Of a DNA stretch of 64,000 nucleotides, positions 52,407 to 62,096 are shown one piece after another. The translations under genes were made by a program, and so were the position numbers. The first letter of the stretch is position 1. Each line of letters starts with the position of its first letter. This DNA is from Leptospiraceae bacterium (lineage in GTDB: Bacteria; Spirochaetota; Leptospiria; Leptospirales; Leptospiraceae): positions 18,104-82,103 of the forward strand of contig JACKPA010000020.1 in assembly GCA_024233865.1 (NCBI GenBank), in the 5' to 3' direction. The notes beneath the pieces are model-generated. The model was not told the DNA's origin and made no database searches. It was given only the letters and a program-made list of their open reading frames with translations.

Positions 52407-55400
52407 ATGGCAATAAAAGACTTCGGGCAAACATGGTGGGGAAAAAAGTGGATTGAAACATTGGAAAAGATTGATATGTATTCGAATCGTCTTCCAAGAG
52501 GTAGGACATATGCAAGAAACGACAGTGTAAAATCCATTCAGATGCAGGGAAATCAAATTTTATCAAAAGTTCAGGGAAGAAATCCTTCTCCATATTCGGT
52601 CAGAATTAAGCTAAAACCTTTTAGCAAACCAAAAAAAGACGAAATCATCCGAATTATAAAAGAGAATCCTCTCATTTTAACGGAACTGAGTTTGGGTAGA
52701 CTCCCGGAAGAACTCTTGGAAATTTTACAAATCAATAAAATTTCGCTTCTGCCTGATTCTTGGTCAGACTTTGAATCTACCTGCTCTTGTCCGGATTGGG
52801 CAGACCCTTGCAAACATAGAGCTGCCGTTTATTATCTAATCGCCTCTGAAATAGACAAGGAACCTTTTATCCTATTAAATTTACGAGGCATGGAAACAAA
52901 AGACTTAAAAGGATTTTCAGATATTCAGTCTTTAAAAGAAAAAAACAAACTCAAAGCAAAAGAAATATTTATCCCAAAACCAAAAGTTATAAAAAATACT
53001 AAGGAAGAAGAATTTACCGCCTCTTTACAGTTTCCCAATTTCGATACAAAAACTCTTTTTGAAATCCTTCCAAACAAGCCTGTTTTTTATCCGGAAGATG
53101 ACTTTAAAAAAATTCTCCAAACTGCATACAAAGATGCAGCACGTTCGATTGGGATTCTGGATATCAATGAAGAAATTCCCATTGAATTAAAGAACTCTGA
53201 ATTTTGTTTTGTTTTTTCGGGGAAGTCACAGGAAAACGTACACATCTTTGTAACTTCCGATATGGTTCCTGTCTTGCTGCCACAACTCAAAAAAATCGAG
53301 TTTCAAAAGTGTAAAATACCCATAATCAAAGAAGGGACAGTGCAACTATCAGAAAAAGAAGGACTCTTCTTTTCTGTCCATGAAATTGTGAGTTTTTTTT
53401 CTTCTTTACCCGTTCAAACTACCCTCAAACGAGTGAGTGAGTCAGCCCGTTTCCTGAGTATTTTAACGGCAATTTCCCTTTCTATAGTAAAGAGTTTTTC
53501 TTTTCTTCCCGAACTTGGATGGAAAAATGAAGAGGATTTTTCTATCCGATACATTCCGAATCTGCACAACGAAAAAATAGCAGCAGCGTTTAGACAGTTA
53601 GAGCAAATTTTTCCGACTAATATCGGTATGGAAAAAACCAGTGGTAAGCTCATGACAGTAAACGGTTTGCCGTATTTGCTTTCTCATACTATTACATCTG
53701 TTTTTCAACTCGCCTTAATAAGTGATAAAATCAGAGTAAAAGATAAAGTAACATCGGTTTTTTTTGAAAGTGATGTTGTCTATGTTCCCGAAACCTTCCA
53801 AGAAAAAAACATTGGTAAATCTATAAGTGATTGGTTGGAAAGATATTCCGCCCTGAGGGATGATATAGTTCCGGTAGTTTCTATAGAAGATGAAAAAAGC
53901 GACGAGTTTAGGATAGAACTTTTTGCAGAAAATAAAAAGGATCCAGTAAATCCTCCCGTTCCTTTGGCTCACATTTTTCGAGATGGGAACAAGAAATTTT
54001 TCGGACAATCCACTTCTATCTTGCAAAACAGGTTGGCAAGACAAATTGCCATCGCCGGAGAGTACCTACCGGAGTTAAAAACGATACTCAATGGAAGAGG
54101 GGAATTGCCTGTTCGAATCGGACTCCAAAGGATTGGTGCCATTTTAACCGAATCTTCTTCTTTCCTTGAATACTTGGGATTTCGGTTTATCCTCCCAAAA
54201 GCATTAAAGGAAATCTTGAAACCCACCTTAAGTATGAGTGTAACTGCCAAGAGTGTAAAAACCATTTCTTATTTTACCTTGCCTGAAATGTTAAATTTTT
54301 CTTGGAAAATTTCTATCGGGGGTGTTGACTTAAGTGAAAAGGAATTCAAAAAGCTCGTTAAAAATGCAGATGGAATCATAAATTTTCGGGGAAATTACGT
54401 AATGATTGACCCAGCGGAAATGGACAAGCTCTTTAAGAAATTAGAAAAACCATCTCGACCGCAATCTCCAATGGACGTTCTACGTTCTGTCCTTACGGGA
54501 AAACACGATGGTTCCAAGTTGGTTTTTGACAAAACGCTACAAGAGATAATTGAAAACCTAACTAGAGTTGAAGAAGTCGAATTTCCAAGCGATATCAAAG
54601 CTCAGCTAAGAGCGTATCAACTTCGAGGGTTTTTCTGGATGTATTCCAACATAAAAAAAGGGTTTGGATGCTGTATTGCGGATGATATGGGTTTAGGGAA
54701 AACTCTACAGGTTATTAGCGTTTTACAAAAGATAAAAGACGAAAACCTTTTGGAAAGCCCTGCACTTGTGATTTGCCCAACAAGTCTAATTGGAAACTGG
54801 AAAAAGGAGATGGAAAGGTTTGCTCCTTCCCTTCGTTCACTCGTTTATCATGGAACAGAAAAAACTATGAACGCAAAAGGTTACGATGCAATCATTACTA
54901 CTTATGGTCTTGTAAGACGCTACCAAGAAAAGTTCAAAAAGAACAAATGGACAATCATTGTTATTGATGAAGCACAAAACGTCAAAAATCCGCTAGCAGA
55001 GCAGACCAAAGCTCTACAAACCTTAAAGTCAAACTATAAAATTGCGATGAGTGGTACTCCTGTTGAAAATCGCCTAACTGAACTTTGGAGCATTTTTGAA
55101 TTTTTAAATCCCGGCTACTTGAAGTCTTTAAAAGACTTTAAAGAAGAATTTGCTTTTCCTATCGAGCGTTATAGAGATAAAGAAGCAATACAGCAGTTAA
55201 AAACGGCGACCGCACCTTTTCTCATTCGCAGATTGAAATCCGATAAAACAATTATTTCAGATCTTCCCGATAAAATCATTATGGAAGAATACTGCAGCCT
55301 AACCAAAGAACAGGCAGTACTTTATGAACAAGTTGTGAAAGACATTTTTGTTCAAATCGAATCTTCGGAAGGAATCGAGAGAAAAGGATTGATTTTTAAA

Positions 55401-56000
55401 CTAATTACCTATCTCAAACAAATATGCAACCACCCTGTTCAATTTAGCAAAAAAGGAGAAGTCTCTTCCGAACATTCCGGGAAAGCAGGAACGACGATGG
55501 ACTTGATCGAGAAAATCTTAGACAATGAACAAAAAACTCTAATCTTTACACAATATAAAGAGATGGGTGAGTTACTTTGTCAAATGCTTACTAATAAGTT
55601 TCGTATGGAAGTGCCTTTTTATCATGGAAGTCTAACTCGTAAAGCAAGAGAAAAGATGATCCATGAATTTGAACAAAAAGACATGTACAAAATACTGATT
55701 ATATCACTAAAAGCAGGAGGTACAGGCTTAAATCTTGTATCAGCCTCTAACGTTATACACTATGATCTTTGGTGGAATCCGGCAGTAGAAAATCAGGCAA
55801 CCGATAGAGCATATCGTATCGGACAACAAAAAAACGTCCAAGTACATCGACTGATTACAATGGGAACTTTTGAAGAAAAGATTGATGAAATTATTAAAAC
55901 AAAAAAAGAATTGGCAGACCTAACTGTTTCAGAAGGTGAAACATGGATCACAGAGATGTCCAACAAAGAACTAAAAAGTATTTTTAGTTTACAAAAATAA
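52407..56000 (+). CDS. SNF2-family helicase with N-terminal SWIM zinc finger
   Basis: A 1197-residue SWI2/SNF2 ATPase. The SWIM motif STCSCPDWADPCKH (about residues 127-140) fits CxCxnCxH. SNF2 motifs follow: I GLGKTLQVIS (about 765), II DEAQNVKNP, III SGTPVENRLTELWSI; helicase C has GGTGLNLVSA and NQATDRAYRIGQ. It is a dsDNA translocase of the HepA/RapA type. The middle 500 residues are a SNF2-associated region without known motif. The 598-residue unknown protein follows 34 bases later on the same strand, so the two may form an operon. It is not ZorD: no nuclease motif was found, and it is 3.8 kb away with two opposite genes between. Confidence 0.93.
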   Translation: MAIKDFGQTWWGKKWIETLEKIDMYSNRLPRGRTYARNDSVKSIQMQGNQILSKVQGRNPSPYSVRIKLKPFSKPKKDEIIRIIKENPLILTELSLGRLPEELLEILQINKISLLPDSWSDFESTCSCPDWADPCKHRAAVYYLIASEIDKEPFILLNLRGMETKDLKGFSDIQSLKEKNKLKAKEIFIPKPKVIKNTKEEEFTASLQFPNFDTKTLFEILPNKPVFYPEDDFKKILQTAYKDAARSIGILDINEEIPIELKNSEFCFVFSGKSQENVHIFVTSDMVPVLLPQLKKIEFQKCKIPIIKEGTVQLSEKEGLFFSVHEIVSFFSSLPVQTTLKRVSESARFLSILTAISLSIVKSFSFLPELGWKNEEDFSIRYIPNLHNEKIAAAFRQLEQIFPTNIGMEKTSGKLMTVNGLPYLLSHTITSVFQLALISDKIRVKDKVTSVFFESDVVYVPETFQEKNIGKSISDWLERYSALRDDIVPVVSIEDEKSDEFRIELFAENKKDPVNPPVPLAHIFRDGNKKFFGQSTSILQNRLARQIAIAGEYLPELKTILNGRGELPVRIGLQRIGAILTESSSFLEYLGFRFILPKALKEILKPTLSMSVTAKSVKTISYFTLPEMLNFSWKISIGGVDLSEKEFKKLVKNADGIINFRGNYVMIDPAEMDKLFKKLEKPSRPQSPMDVLRSVLTGKHDGSKLVFDKTLQEIIENLTRVEEVEFPSDIKAQLRAYQLRGFFWMYSNIKKGFGCCIADDMGLGKTLQVISVLQKIKDENLLESPALVICPTSLIGNWKKEMERFAPSLRSLVYHGTEKTMNAKGYDAIITTYGLVRRYQEKFKKNKWTIIVIDEAQNVKNPLAEQTKALQTLKSNYKIAMSGTPVENRLTELWSIFEFLNPGYLKSLKDFKEEFAFPIERYRDKEAIQQLKTATAPFLIRRLKSDKTIISDLPDKIIMEEYCSLTKEQAVLYEQVVKDIFVQIESSEGIERKGLIFKLITYLKQICNHPVQFSKKGEVSSEHSGKAGTTMDLIEKILDNEQKTLIFTQYKEMGELLCQMLTNKFRMEVPFYHGSLTRKAREKMIHEFEQKDMYKILIISLKAGGTGLNLVSASNVIHYDLWWNPAVENQATDRAYRIGQQKNVQVHRLITMGTFEEKIDEIIKTKKELADLTVSEGETWITEMSNKELKSIFSLQK

Positions 56001-56034
56001 TTTTGAAACCATAGCTAAAAGAAGGCATAAGAAA

Positions 56035-57831
56035 ATGATAGAACAAGAGAAACGAGATTTAATTGCTCAGTGGGCATTTGACACACGTCCAATATTAGGT
56101 AGATTCCACCTTTGGTTAGAAGATGTGGAAATTGACTGGACTCGTGGCGAAAGTGCAAAAGAATTTACCAAAGAAATTTCATTTTTGGAAGGTAGGATGG
56201 AGAGGTTATTTGCAATAACCGCTGCCGTAACTTCTCTTGGAACGCAACTGTTTGGTCGTTATGGTCATGGTGCCAATTTGGACAAGTTTGGTTTGAACCA
56301 GGTCAAAAAAGATGCTGATGCTATCTCTGCTTACGCAATGAGTGAAAGTTTATGGTTTCTATCCAGGCAACTTCCTGAGAATCATGCTATTATGGTTTGT
56401 TTGGGTGAAGGTTTGATGCCAAAAGCAGGCGAAACACCTGAAATGGGTTCCAATCCTCAGTTGGGCTTTGGTCGTATATATGCAAGACCAGAAGTAGCTC
56501 GCTGGTTGGACAAACGTGTCATTCGCTTGCTAAATGATCCGACTTATAAGTGGGAAGACTTTTATGGAGAGATCAAATCTTCGGGAAAAACAGTTTGGGG
56601 AACCGCTATCGATACATTGGAAAATACAACTCGCTTCGCCAAAGGTGATGCTACCGGTCCTATGACAGTTTTGCATCTATTTAATCAGCCTCTTCACATT
56701 GCCAAACCTTATGAAACCTATGTTGGAAATCTTTTTATTCCAAGGGAAGTGGCAGCGTGGGCAATCAGTCAGTCTATATTAATAAGTTTCCATACACCAA
56801 GAAAATTGGTTGTTAAAGCTATTTTAGGAGCTTATCCGGGTATTTCTCCCAGCAATATTCACGTTTGGACTTTAGGTGGAAAAAGTCGTGGAGAACGAAT
56901 TGAAGGTCTTTGGAGAGAATGGCTAGATATGGGTGTCCATATAATAGAAGATGGCTGGACTCTGCCAACTAGATTAAATGTCTTTACGGATTCTGGAACC
57001 TATGCACCGACCTATAAAATCGGAACATGGAAAGATAAAAATGATAAGACTCACTTGTTTATTTGCGATGGGTACGCTGCTTCTGCCGAAGCTTTGCAAG
57101 CAGCAAGTCTCGCCCCTATGCTTGGAATAGAAGCGTATCTTTCTGTTTTTACTTCCAAGTTCAAACTCACCTATGATAAAGAGAGACATCTAATTCAAAT
57201 GGACGTGGACGATCCTGATTTTCCGAACAAACTCACAAACTTAATTGGAAAAGAACTTGATTCACAAACTTTAGAATATTACCGTAATCTAATCTTAGAA
57301 GGACAAGGTTCTGGTATTCCTTATGATCGTCCCTTTATCAATGCATATGATTTCTTTCCTGAAAAATCTTGGGAAGGCTTAGCTATCACCGGCTTTATGA
57401 GACCGGACCCTTACTCCGGAGAACCAGGAGTCGAAAAGATAAAAGACGATCTATATCGTGTCACCGTTCGTTTGACAGCTTCCAAAGGAGAAAAACGCAT
57501 AACTTTTACGTTGCGTCTGATGGAAGACATGGAAGAAAGTTTTCTGGTTTTTAATCCATTGCTAAATCGTTTTATGGCGGGTGAAGACTTTACCACAAGA
57601 CCAGTGAAGATTTCTGATTCCGGTCGTATTCGTAATGAATTACAGACTCTTTGTTCTGATGCTCTTGAATTCATTGGTGACACACATATTCTTGTTCATT
57701 TTGATCGCATATCCACCGAAGTGATTCCACCAGCTAACCAAGAGCGATTACTTGAAATTTTAAAATGGTATAAAAAGCGTCATCCGATATGGTTTTCTTG
57801 GTTAGAGATAAGGTTTTTAGAAAAGAATTAA
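56035..57831 (+). CDS. conserved protein of unknown function
   Basis: A 598-residue soluble protein with no signal and no membrane helix. I do not recognise the family. Visible words include LGTQLFGRYGHGANLD, ATGPMTVLHLFNQPLHI, RGERIEGLWREWLDMGVHI, FICDGYAASAEALQAASLA and YDRPFINAYDFFPEK. The high content of Gly, Trp and Tyr motifs and absence of P-loop suggest a metabolic or binding enzyme. AAGG lies before the ATG. It follows the SNF2 helicase by 34 bases and may be co-transcribed; it ends in a convergent gap with purA that holds repeat R2. Confidence 0.7.
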   Translation: MIEQEKRDLIAQWAFDTRPILGRFHLWLEDVEIDWTRGESAKEFTKEISFLEGRMERLFAITAAVTSLGTQLFGRYGHGANLDKFGLNQVKKDADAISAYAMSESLWFLSRQLPENHAIMVCLGEGLMPKAGETPEMGSNPQLGFGRIYARPEVARWLDKRVIRLLNDPTYKWEDFYGEIKSSGKTVWGTAIDTLENTTRFAKGDATGPMTVLHLFNQPLHIAKPYETYVGNLFIPREVAAWAISQSILISFHTPRKLVVKAILGAYPGISPSNIHVWTLGGKSRGERIEGLWREWLDMGVHIIEDGWTLPTRLNVFTDSGTYAPTYKIGTWKDKNDKTHLFICDGYAASAEALQAASLAPMLGIEAYLSVFTSKFKLTYDKERHLIQMDVDDPDFPNKLTNLIGKELDSQTLEYYRNLILEGQGSGIPYDRPFINAYDFFPEKSWEGLAITGFMRPDPYSGEPGVEKIKDDLYRVTVRLTASKGEKRITFTLRLMEDMEESFLVFNPLLNRFMAGEDFTTRPVKISDSGRIRNELQTLCSDALEFIGDTHILVHFDRISTEVIPPANQERLLEILKWYKKRHPIWFSWLEIRFLEKN

Positions 57832-57852
57832 CAGAAATTCATAAACAAATTT

Positions 57853-57920
57853 AGTAACTCAAAAGACTACCGTCGCGACTGTCCTTTGAGTTACTGTTTA
57901 GTTAAGAGCAAGAAACTTCC
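57853..57920 (+). repeat. dispersed hairpin repeat R2, copy B
   Basis: AGTAACTCAAA (57853-57863) and TTTGAGTTACT (57885-57895) form an 11-bp stem, extended by three pairs after one mismatch. Tail matches copy A. It lies between two convergent genes, so may act as a bidirectional terminator. Confidence 0.75.
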
Positions 57921-58001
57921 TCCAAAAATTGTAATGCACATTTATTTTTCTGATGGAGGCGTAATGCAATCTATAAACGTAAGATCATGACATATTTGTT
58001 G

Positions 58002-59279
58002 TTAATCCTCTATTACAATTGTCTCTTCCCGGCCTGGACCTGTAGAGATAATTTTAATGGGAATTTCTATTAATTTTTCGATGTATTTTATATAATTCTG
58101 GCATTCGGATGGTAATTTATCAAATTCATTGATTCCTTTTATATCGGTTTTCCAACCAGGCATTTCCTCATAAACCACCTTCACCTTTTCCAAACCATGG
58201 GAAGGAAAGTGTTCCAATTTTTTCCCATTGATTTCGTAACCAACGGCTACGGGAATTTTATCAAACTCAGACAATATATCAATTTTTGTCAATACAAGTT
58301 CTGTCATACCATTTACCATCGCAGAATATTTAACCATTTCCGTATCAAACCACCCACACCTTCTTGGTCTTCCTGTAGTTGCTCCGTATTCATGTCCTTT
58401 CTTTCTGATAACCTCGCCATTTTTATCAAATATTTCTGTCGGAAATGGACCCTCCCCTACTCTGGTTGTATATGCTTTGCTAATTCCATATACTTTTTCC
58501 AAATAATTAAAACCTATACCGCTTCCTACAATTGCACCACCGCTTGTTGGATTAGAACTGGTTACATAAGGGTACGTACCAAAATCAATATCAAGACCAG
58601 TTCCTTGGGCACCTTCCAATAGAACTCTTTTTCCCTTTTTCAGCTCTTTATTGAGGTAATAAGAAGTATTAATGATCAAATGCCCTGCTCTATCATAAAA
58701 ATATTTCAATTTATCCAATACTTCTTGATAGGTGCATGCTTTTACACCGTACAATTTGACCAATTCTTCATTTTTTCGATCTACAAGAGTTTTTATCCTT
58801 GCCTTCAAGCTATCTTCTTCAAATAAATCACCTGCTCGAATACCTATACGATTCATTTTATCCGAATAACATATACCAATTCCTTTTTTAGTAGTCCCAA
58901 TCTTCTCACCTGGTTGGGAATTGGCTTCTCTCAATTCATCAATTGTTTTATGAAAAGGAAGAATTAAATGGCAAGAATCGCTTATAAAAAGTTGTTTATA
59001 AATAGGAAAACCTTTCTCAACCAAACCATCGCATTCTTCCAGAAAATATTCCGGGTCCAAAACGACACCATTTCCAATTATGCAAACAGTATTCGGATAT
59101 ATAATTCCGGATGGTACCAAATGAAAAATGTATTCTTTCCCATCCACAACCACCGTATGACCGGCATTTGCTCCCCCCTGGTATCTAACAATAATATCTA
59201 TATTTTTACTTAAATAATCAATAACCTTCGCTTTACCTTCATCCCCCCATTGAGAACCAACGACTAACGATGCTGACAT
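58002..59279 (-). CDS. purA: adenylosuccinate synthetase (PurA)
   Basis: A 425-residue purine enzyme: IMP + Asp + GTP to adenylosuccinate. Motifs: SQWGDEGKAKVIDYL (P-loop region), YQGGANAGHTVVV, GTTKKGIGICYSDKMNRIGI, LLEGAQGTGLDIDFGTYPYV and TTGRPRRCGWFD. The P-loop reads GDEGKAK, where most PurA have GDEGKGK. ATG 59279 is chosen; a TTG frame to 59300 would absorb the GGAGAG ribosome site. It converges with the unknown gene at 57831. This is a housekeeping gene; no other purine gene is nearby. Confidence 0.95.
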   Translation of the reverse strand: MSASLVVGSQWGDEGKAKVIDYLSKNIDIIVRYQGGANAGHTVVVDGKEYIFHLVPSGIIYPNTVCIIGNGVVLDPEYFLEECDGLVEKGFPIYKQLFISDSCHLILPFHKTIDELREANSQPGEKIGTTKKGIGICYSDKMNRIGIRAGDLFEEDSLKARIKTLVDRKNEELVKLYGVKACTYQEVLDKLKYFYDRAGHLIINTSYYLNKELKKGKRVLLEGAQGTGLDIDFGTYPYVTSSNPTSGGAIVGSGIGFNYLEKVYGISKAYTTRVGEGPFPTEIFDKNGEVIRKKGHEYGATTGRPRRCGWFDTEMVKYSAMVNGMTELVLTKIDILSEFDKIPVAVGYEINGKKLEHFPSHGLEKVKVVYEEMPGWKTDIKGINEFDKLPSECQNYIKYIEKLIEIPIKIISTGPGREETIVIED

Positions 59280-59500
59280 ATATTTATATACTCTCCACAA
59301 AAAGATTCCATAAACTATTTTAATAAAAGCCGTTTACTGTCACTTTGAAATTTATTTCTTTTGTTGCTTTATTACTAAAAATTAATTCTTGACCAACAAA
59401 ATTAAAGAGAGATAATCATTAAAAAAGTATACTTAGTTTTAGCGTAAGAATGAAACATTTTCTTAAAATCAAATTAATCCGAGTATATTTTGGAGGAAAA

Positions 59501-61525
59501 ATGGCTGAGAAAGATTCAAATTTAAGCAAGTGGCAAAAGGAATTCTTTGAAAACATACACATTTTTGAACAATTCGGGATGTCAAAAGAAGAAGCAAAGG
59601 AGCTTTTGGGAAAATTTCTACATCTATCTATGACCACACCTGTTTCACCTGTAATGAACATATTTAAAGAGCCAAGTGAACTGGAAAAAATAGGTGTTTA
59701 TACGGAAAGCAAACCCGAAGCAAGAGAGTTTATGAGGGGTTTTTTAACTCCCATTATGAAAAATTTTAAAGTTGATGGAATTGAAAACCTAATAGCTTTA
59801 AACGAAATTGCAGGGAAATTGCCCATAACAATCATATCCAACCATGTTAGCCACCTTGATGCACCTTCGATTTTTCAGTTGATCTACAATTCTTGTCCGG
59901 AAGGAAAAAATATTGCTGAAAGAATCGTATTTATTGCAGGAAGATTGGCGTTCGAACCGGATTTCACAAGATTAGGTTTATATATGTTTGGTACCATATT
60001 AGTCTGCTCTAAAAGAGATATGGTAGATAATCCAAGTTTATCAGACTTAATGGTGAAAATCAATGCAAGAGCTTTTCGCCAAGCTCAGAAATTACAGCAA
60101 AATGGGAAAATATTGGCTATTTTTCCGGAAGGAACACGTTCAAGGGACGGAAGATTGATGCCATTTGTGGAAGCAGTATATCATTATGTTGCAAATAGAG
60201 TTGTGCTACCGGTATCTCTGGAAGGAACGGATAAAATTCTTCCAACTTCCGGATTTTTATTTAATGCTGCCAGCGGAAAACTTACCATTGGAAAACCTGT
60301 TTTGGTTGGAGACCTTCCGGAAAAGCAAAAAAGTCTACTTCCACCCGATATAGAGCATATAAAATTTCCGGAAATAGGAGATAAAAAGCAGTTTATTATA
60401 GATGGCTTAGCTTTACTTGTAGGCTCTAATTTAAGTAAACACAAACACGGAACATATAGAAACCTATACAATGGAGATAGGTATGCTCTGAATGATAATG
60501 TTTTGATACAAACTCCAGCCCAACCGGAAGATAACATTGTTATTATTGGTTCCAGTAACATGTCTCTTGCCATAGCGACAATAATGTCCAATAAAAATGT
60601 GGTTGTGAATATATACGATCCTGATGAAGAATACTGCAAAAAATGTAATGAAGAAAGAAGAGATACTTCTCATTTTTCCATTTATAAACTTCCTCCTAAT
60701 ATTATATTTACCTCAGACCCGAATATAATTTCCAAAGCTACGCTTCTCATTCAGGGAACAAACCCATGGAATATTTCAAAAATTTACCAATCTATTACTC
60801 AAAAGATAAAAGAGTCATCTGCTCCTATTGTAAATGTTATCAAAGGTTTTAGTGATTCACCCAAGGGATTAATCTTAGATGATCTTATGAACTATGGAGT
60901 AGATCAATCAAGATTATTGGTTGCTTTTGGTGCTTCTTATCCTGATCAAATCATGGAAAGGAAAATCTCAGGGTTTGAAATAGCAGCTGCTGATCCAACA
61001 CACATTCCCAAATTATTAAAACTATTATCAACCGGATACATATTTGCAAGAAAAGCAATCATTGAAAATGATATAGTAGGAGTCCAGCTGGGAGGGGCAT
61101 TAAAAACAGTTTACGCTTTCTCTATGGGAATTGTAGAGGGTTACTACAAACAAACCTTAGGTGGAAATATAGACAATACGTTGTTTCACTTGTCCAACAG
61201 ATTTTTTAAAGAAATGGTTTCCGTAGGTGTAAAACTTGGAGGTAAAGAAGAAACGTTTAACGGATTGTCCGGTTTAACTGACTTTATGCTTGCTTGCTTT
61301 GGAACAGACACACGAGATCGAAAACTTGGATTCGATTTTGTAATGGGAGCGCCCCTTTCCAAAGTAACAAGTGGGTACTATGGCTTAAAAGTTCTACCAA
61401 ATCTTTTAGAATTGAATTTTGAGAAATACCCTATACTATCTTCAACCTATGACATTGTATTTAATAACAAAAGTACAGAAGAAGCTCTAGAAAAGATACA
61501 AACAAAGCTTACAAGAATATTTTAG
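59501..61525 (+). CDS. fusion of PlsC-type acyltransferase and GpsA-type glycerol-3-phosphate dehydrogenase
   Basis: A 674-residue two-domain enzyme. Residues about 85-280 are a 1-acyl-glycerol-3-phosphate acyltransferase: ISNHVSHLDAPS (HxxxxD) and FPEGTRSRDGRLMPF. Residues about 340-650 match GpsA: NIVIIGSSNMSLAIATIMSN, IVNVIKGFS, VGVQLGGALKTVYAFSMGIV (Lys) and FNGLSGLTDFMLACFGT. The NAD-binding motif is GSSNMS rather than GAGxWG. It could make and then acylate glycerol-3-phosphate, though PlsC normally takes lyso-PA, so the true substrate order is open. ATG 59501 is chosen (GGAGG 4 bases before it). Stands alone. Confidence 0.9.
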   Translation: MAEKDSNLSKWQKEFFENIHIFEQFGMSKEEAKELLGKFLHLSMTTPVSPVMNIFKEPSELEKIGVYTESKPEAREFMRGFLTPIMKNFKVDGIENLIALNEIAGKLPITIISNHVSHLDAPSIFQLIYNSCPEGKNIAERIVFIAGRLAFEPDFTRLGLYMFGTILVCSKRDMVDNPSLSDLMVKINARAFRQAQKLQQNGKILAIFPEGTRSRDGRLMPFVEAVYHYVANRVVLPVSLEGTDKILPTSGFLFNAASGKLTIGKPVLVGDLPEKQKSLLPPDIEHIKFPEIGDKKQFIIDGLALLVGSNLSKHKHGTYRNLYNGDRYALNDNVLIQTPAQPEDNIVIIGSSNMSLAIATIMSNKNVVVNIYDPDEEYCKKCNEERRDTSHFSIYKLPPNIIFTSDPNIISKATLLIQGTNPWNISKIYQSITQKIKESSAPIVNVIKGFSDSPKGLILDDLMNYGVDQSRLLVAFGASYPDQIMERKISGFEIAAADPTHIPKLLKLLSTGYIFARKAIIENDIVGVQLGGALKTVYAFSMGIVEGYYKQTLGGNIDNTLFHLSNRFFKEMVSVGVKLGGKEETFNGLSGLTDFMLACFGTDTRDRKLGFDFVMGAPLSKVTSGYYGLKVLPNLLELNFEKYPILSSTYDIVFNNKSTEEALEKIQTKLTRIF

Positions 61526-61550
61526 AGTTCTCCTAATGAAAAGTGTTAAT

Positions 61551-61593
61551 TCCCCTGCAAAAAATCCGGATTTTACTCGGTATTTTGTAGGGG
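61551..61593 (+). terminator. hairpin after the PlsC-GpsA gene
   Basis: CCCCTGCAAAA (61551-61561) pairs with TTTTGTAGGGG (61583-61593) with one G-T pair. 25 bases after the stop. No T-run follows, so it is terminator-like at best. Confidence 0.4.
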
Positions 61594-61611
61594 CATCATA
61601 CCTATGAAAGT

Positions 61612-61717
61612 AAGTAGTCAAGCAAAAGAAATTGTAAAGTATTATAGGCTTCCAGCCTGTAATATCGCAGCCAAGATGGCTACGGTACTTTACAAAAACT
61701 TATGCTATATTACTTAG
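61612..61717 (-). repeat. dispersed repeat R1, copy C
   Basis: The fullest copy: on the minus strand it starts CTAAGTAATATAGCATAAG, contains AGTACCGTAGCCATCTTGG, ACAGGCTGGAAGCCTATAAT and ends TTTTGCTTGACTACTT. It joins the left half of copy B and right half of copy A. Confidence 0.8.
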
Positions 61718-61743
61718 TTTTTAAGCATGATGCAAAAATTATA

Positions 61744-62016
61744 CTAAGTTTTTGACTTAGGTTCCTTTTTATTGTCACCGGGTTTACACTCACCTCTAAA
61801 GAATTGCCATTCGTCACATTCGCTGCCATCTGGAAATACGCAAAAACCGTAGGTTCCTCCTGGTTTGTCTTCAAACCGTATTTTTCCGTTATTTTTGATA
61901 CAATGTTGATAAGCGGGAGTAGTATTCCAATTTTCTTTTGGCTTTATTTCTCTTTCCCGTCCACAAACTATAAAGAAAGGGATAATTAATGAAAGAATGA
62001 CTATTTTTGTTATCAT
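61744..62016 (-). CDS. DUF333-family lipoprotein
   Basis: A 90-residue lipoprotein: signal MITKIVILSLIIPFFIVC with lipobox FIVC, a short linker and a DUF333 domain with YQHCIKNNGKIRFEDKP, GTYGFCVFPDGSECDEWQFF and RGEC. Four cysteines could form two disulfides. It is the kind often labelled putative hemolysin, but DUF333 has no proven toxic role. It lies 80 bases after the cysteine protease gene on the same strand, so may be co-transcribed. The gene ends close to R1 copy C. Confidence 0.85.
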   Translation of the reverse strand: MITKIVILSLIIPFFIVCGREREIKPKENWNTTPAYQHCIKNNGKIRFEDKPGGTYGFCVFPDGSECDEWQFFRGECKPGDNKKEPKSKT

Positions 62017-62096
62017 AAAATTTCCTTTGTGAATTTTGTTAGATATTACTAAAATAGTATAGGGACACTGAAAAGCATCCCTGCAAAAGTTTATCT

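Noticed and set aside
52407..56000. SNF2 helicase as the ZorD partner of the ZorAB-like pair
   Set aside because: It is 3.8 kb away, separated by two opposite-strand genes, has a SWIM zinc finger and no nuclease motif I can see.
58002..59279. GDEGKAK in PurA as a damaging change
   Set aside because: All other PurA motifs are intact and the Ala is conservative; from memory similar forms occur in related spirochaetes, so I treat it as lineage variation.
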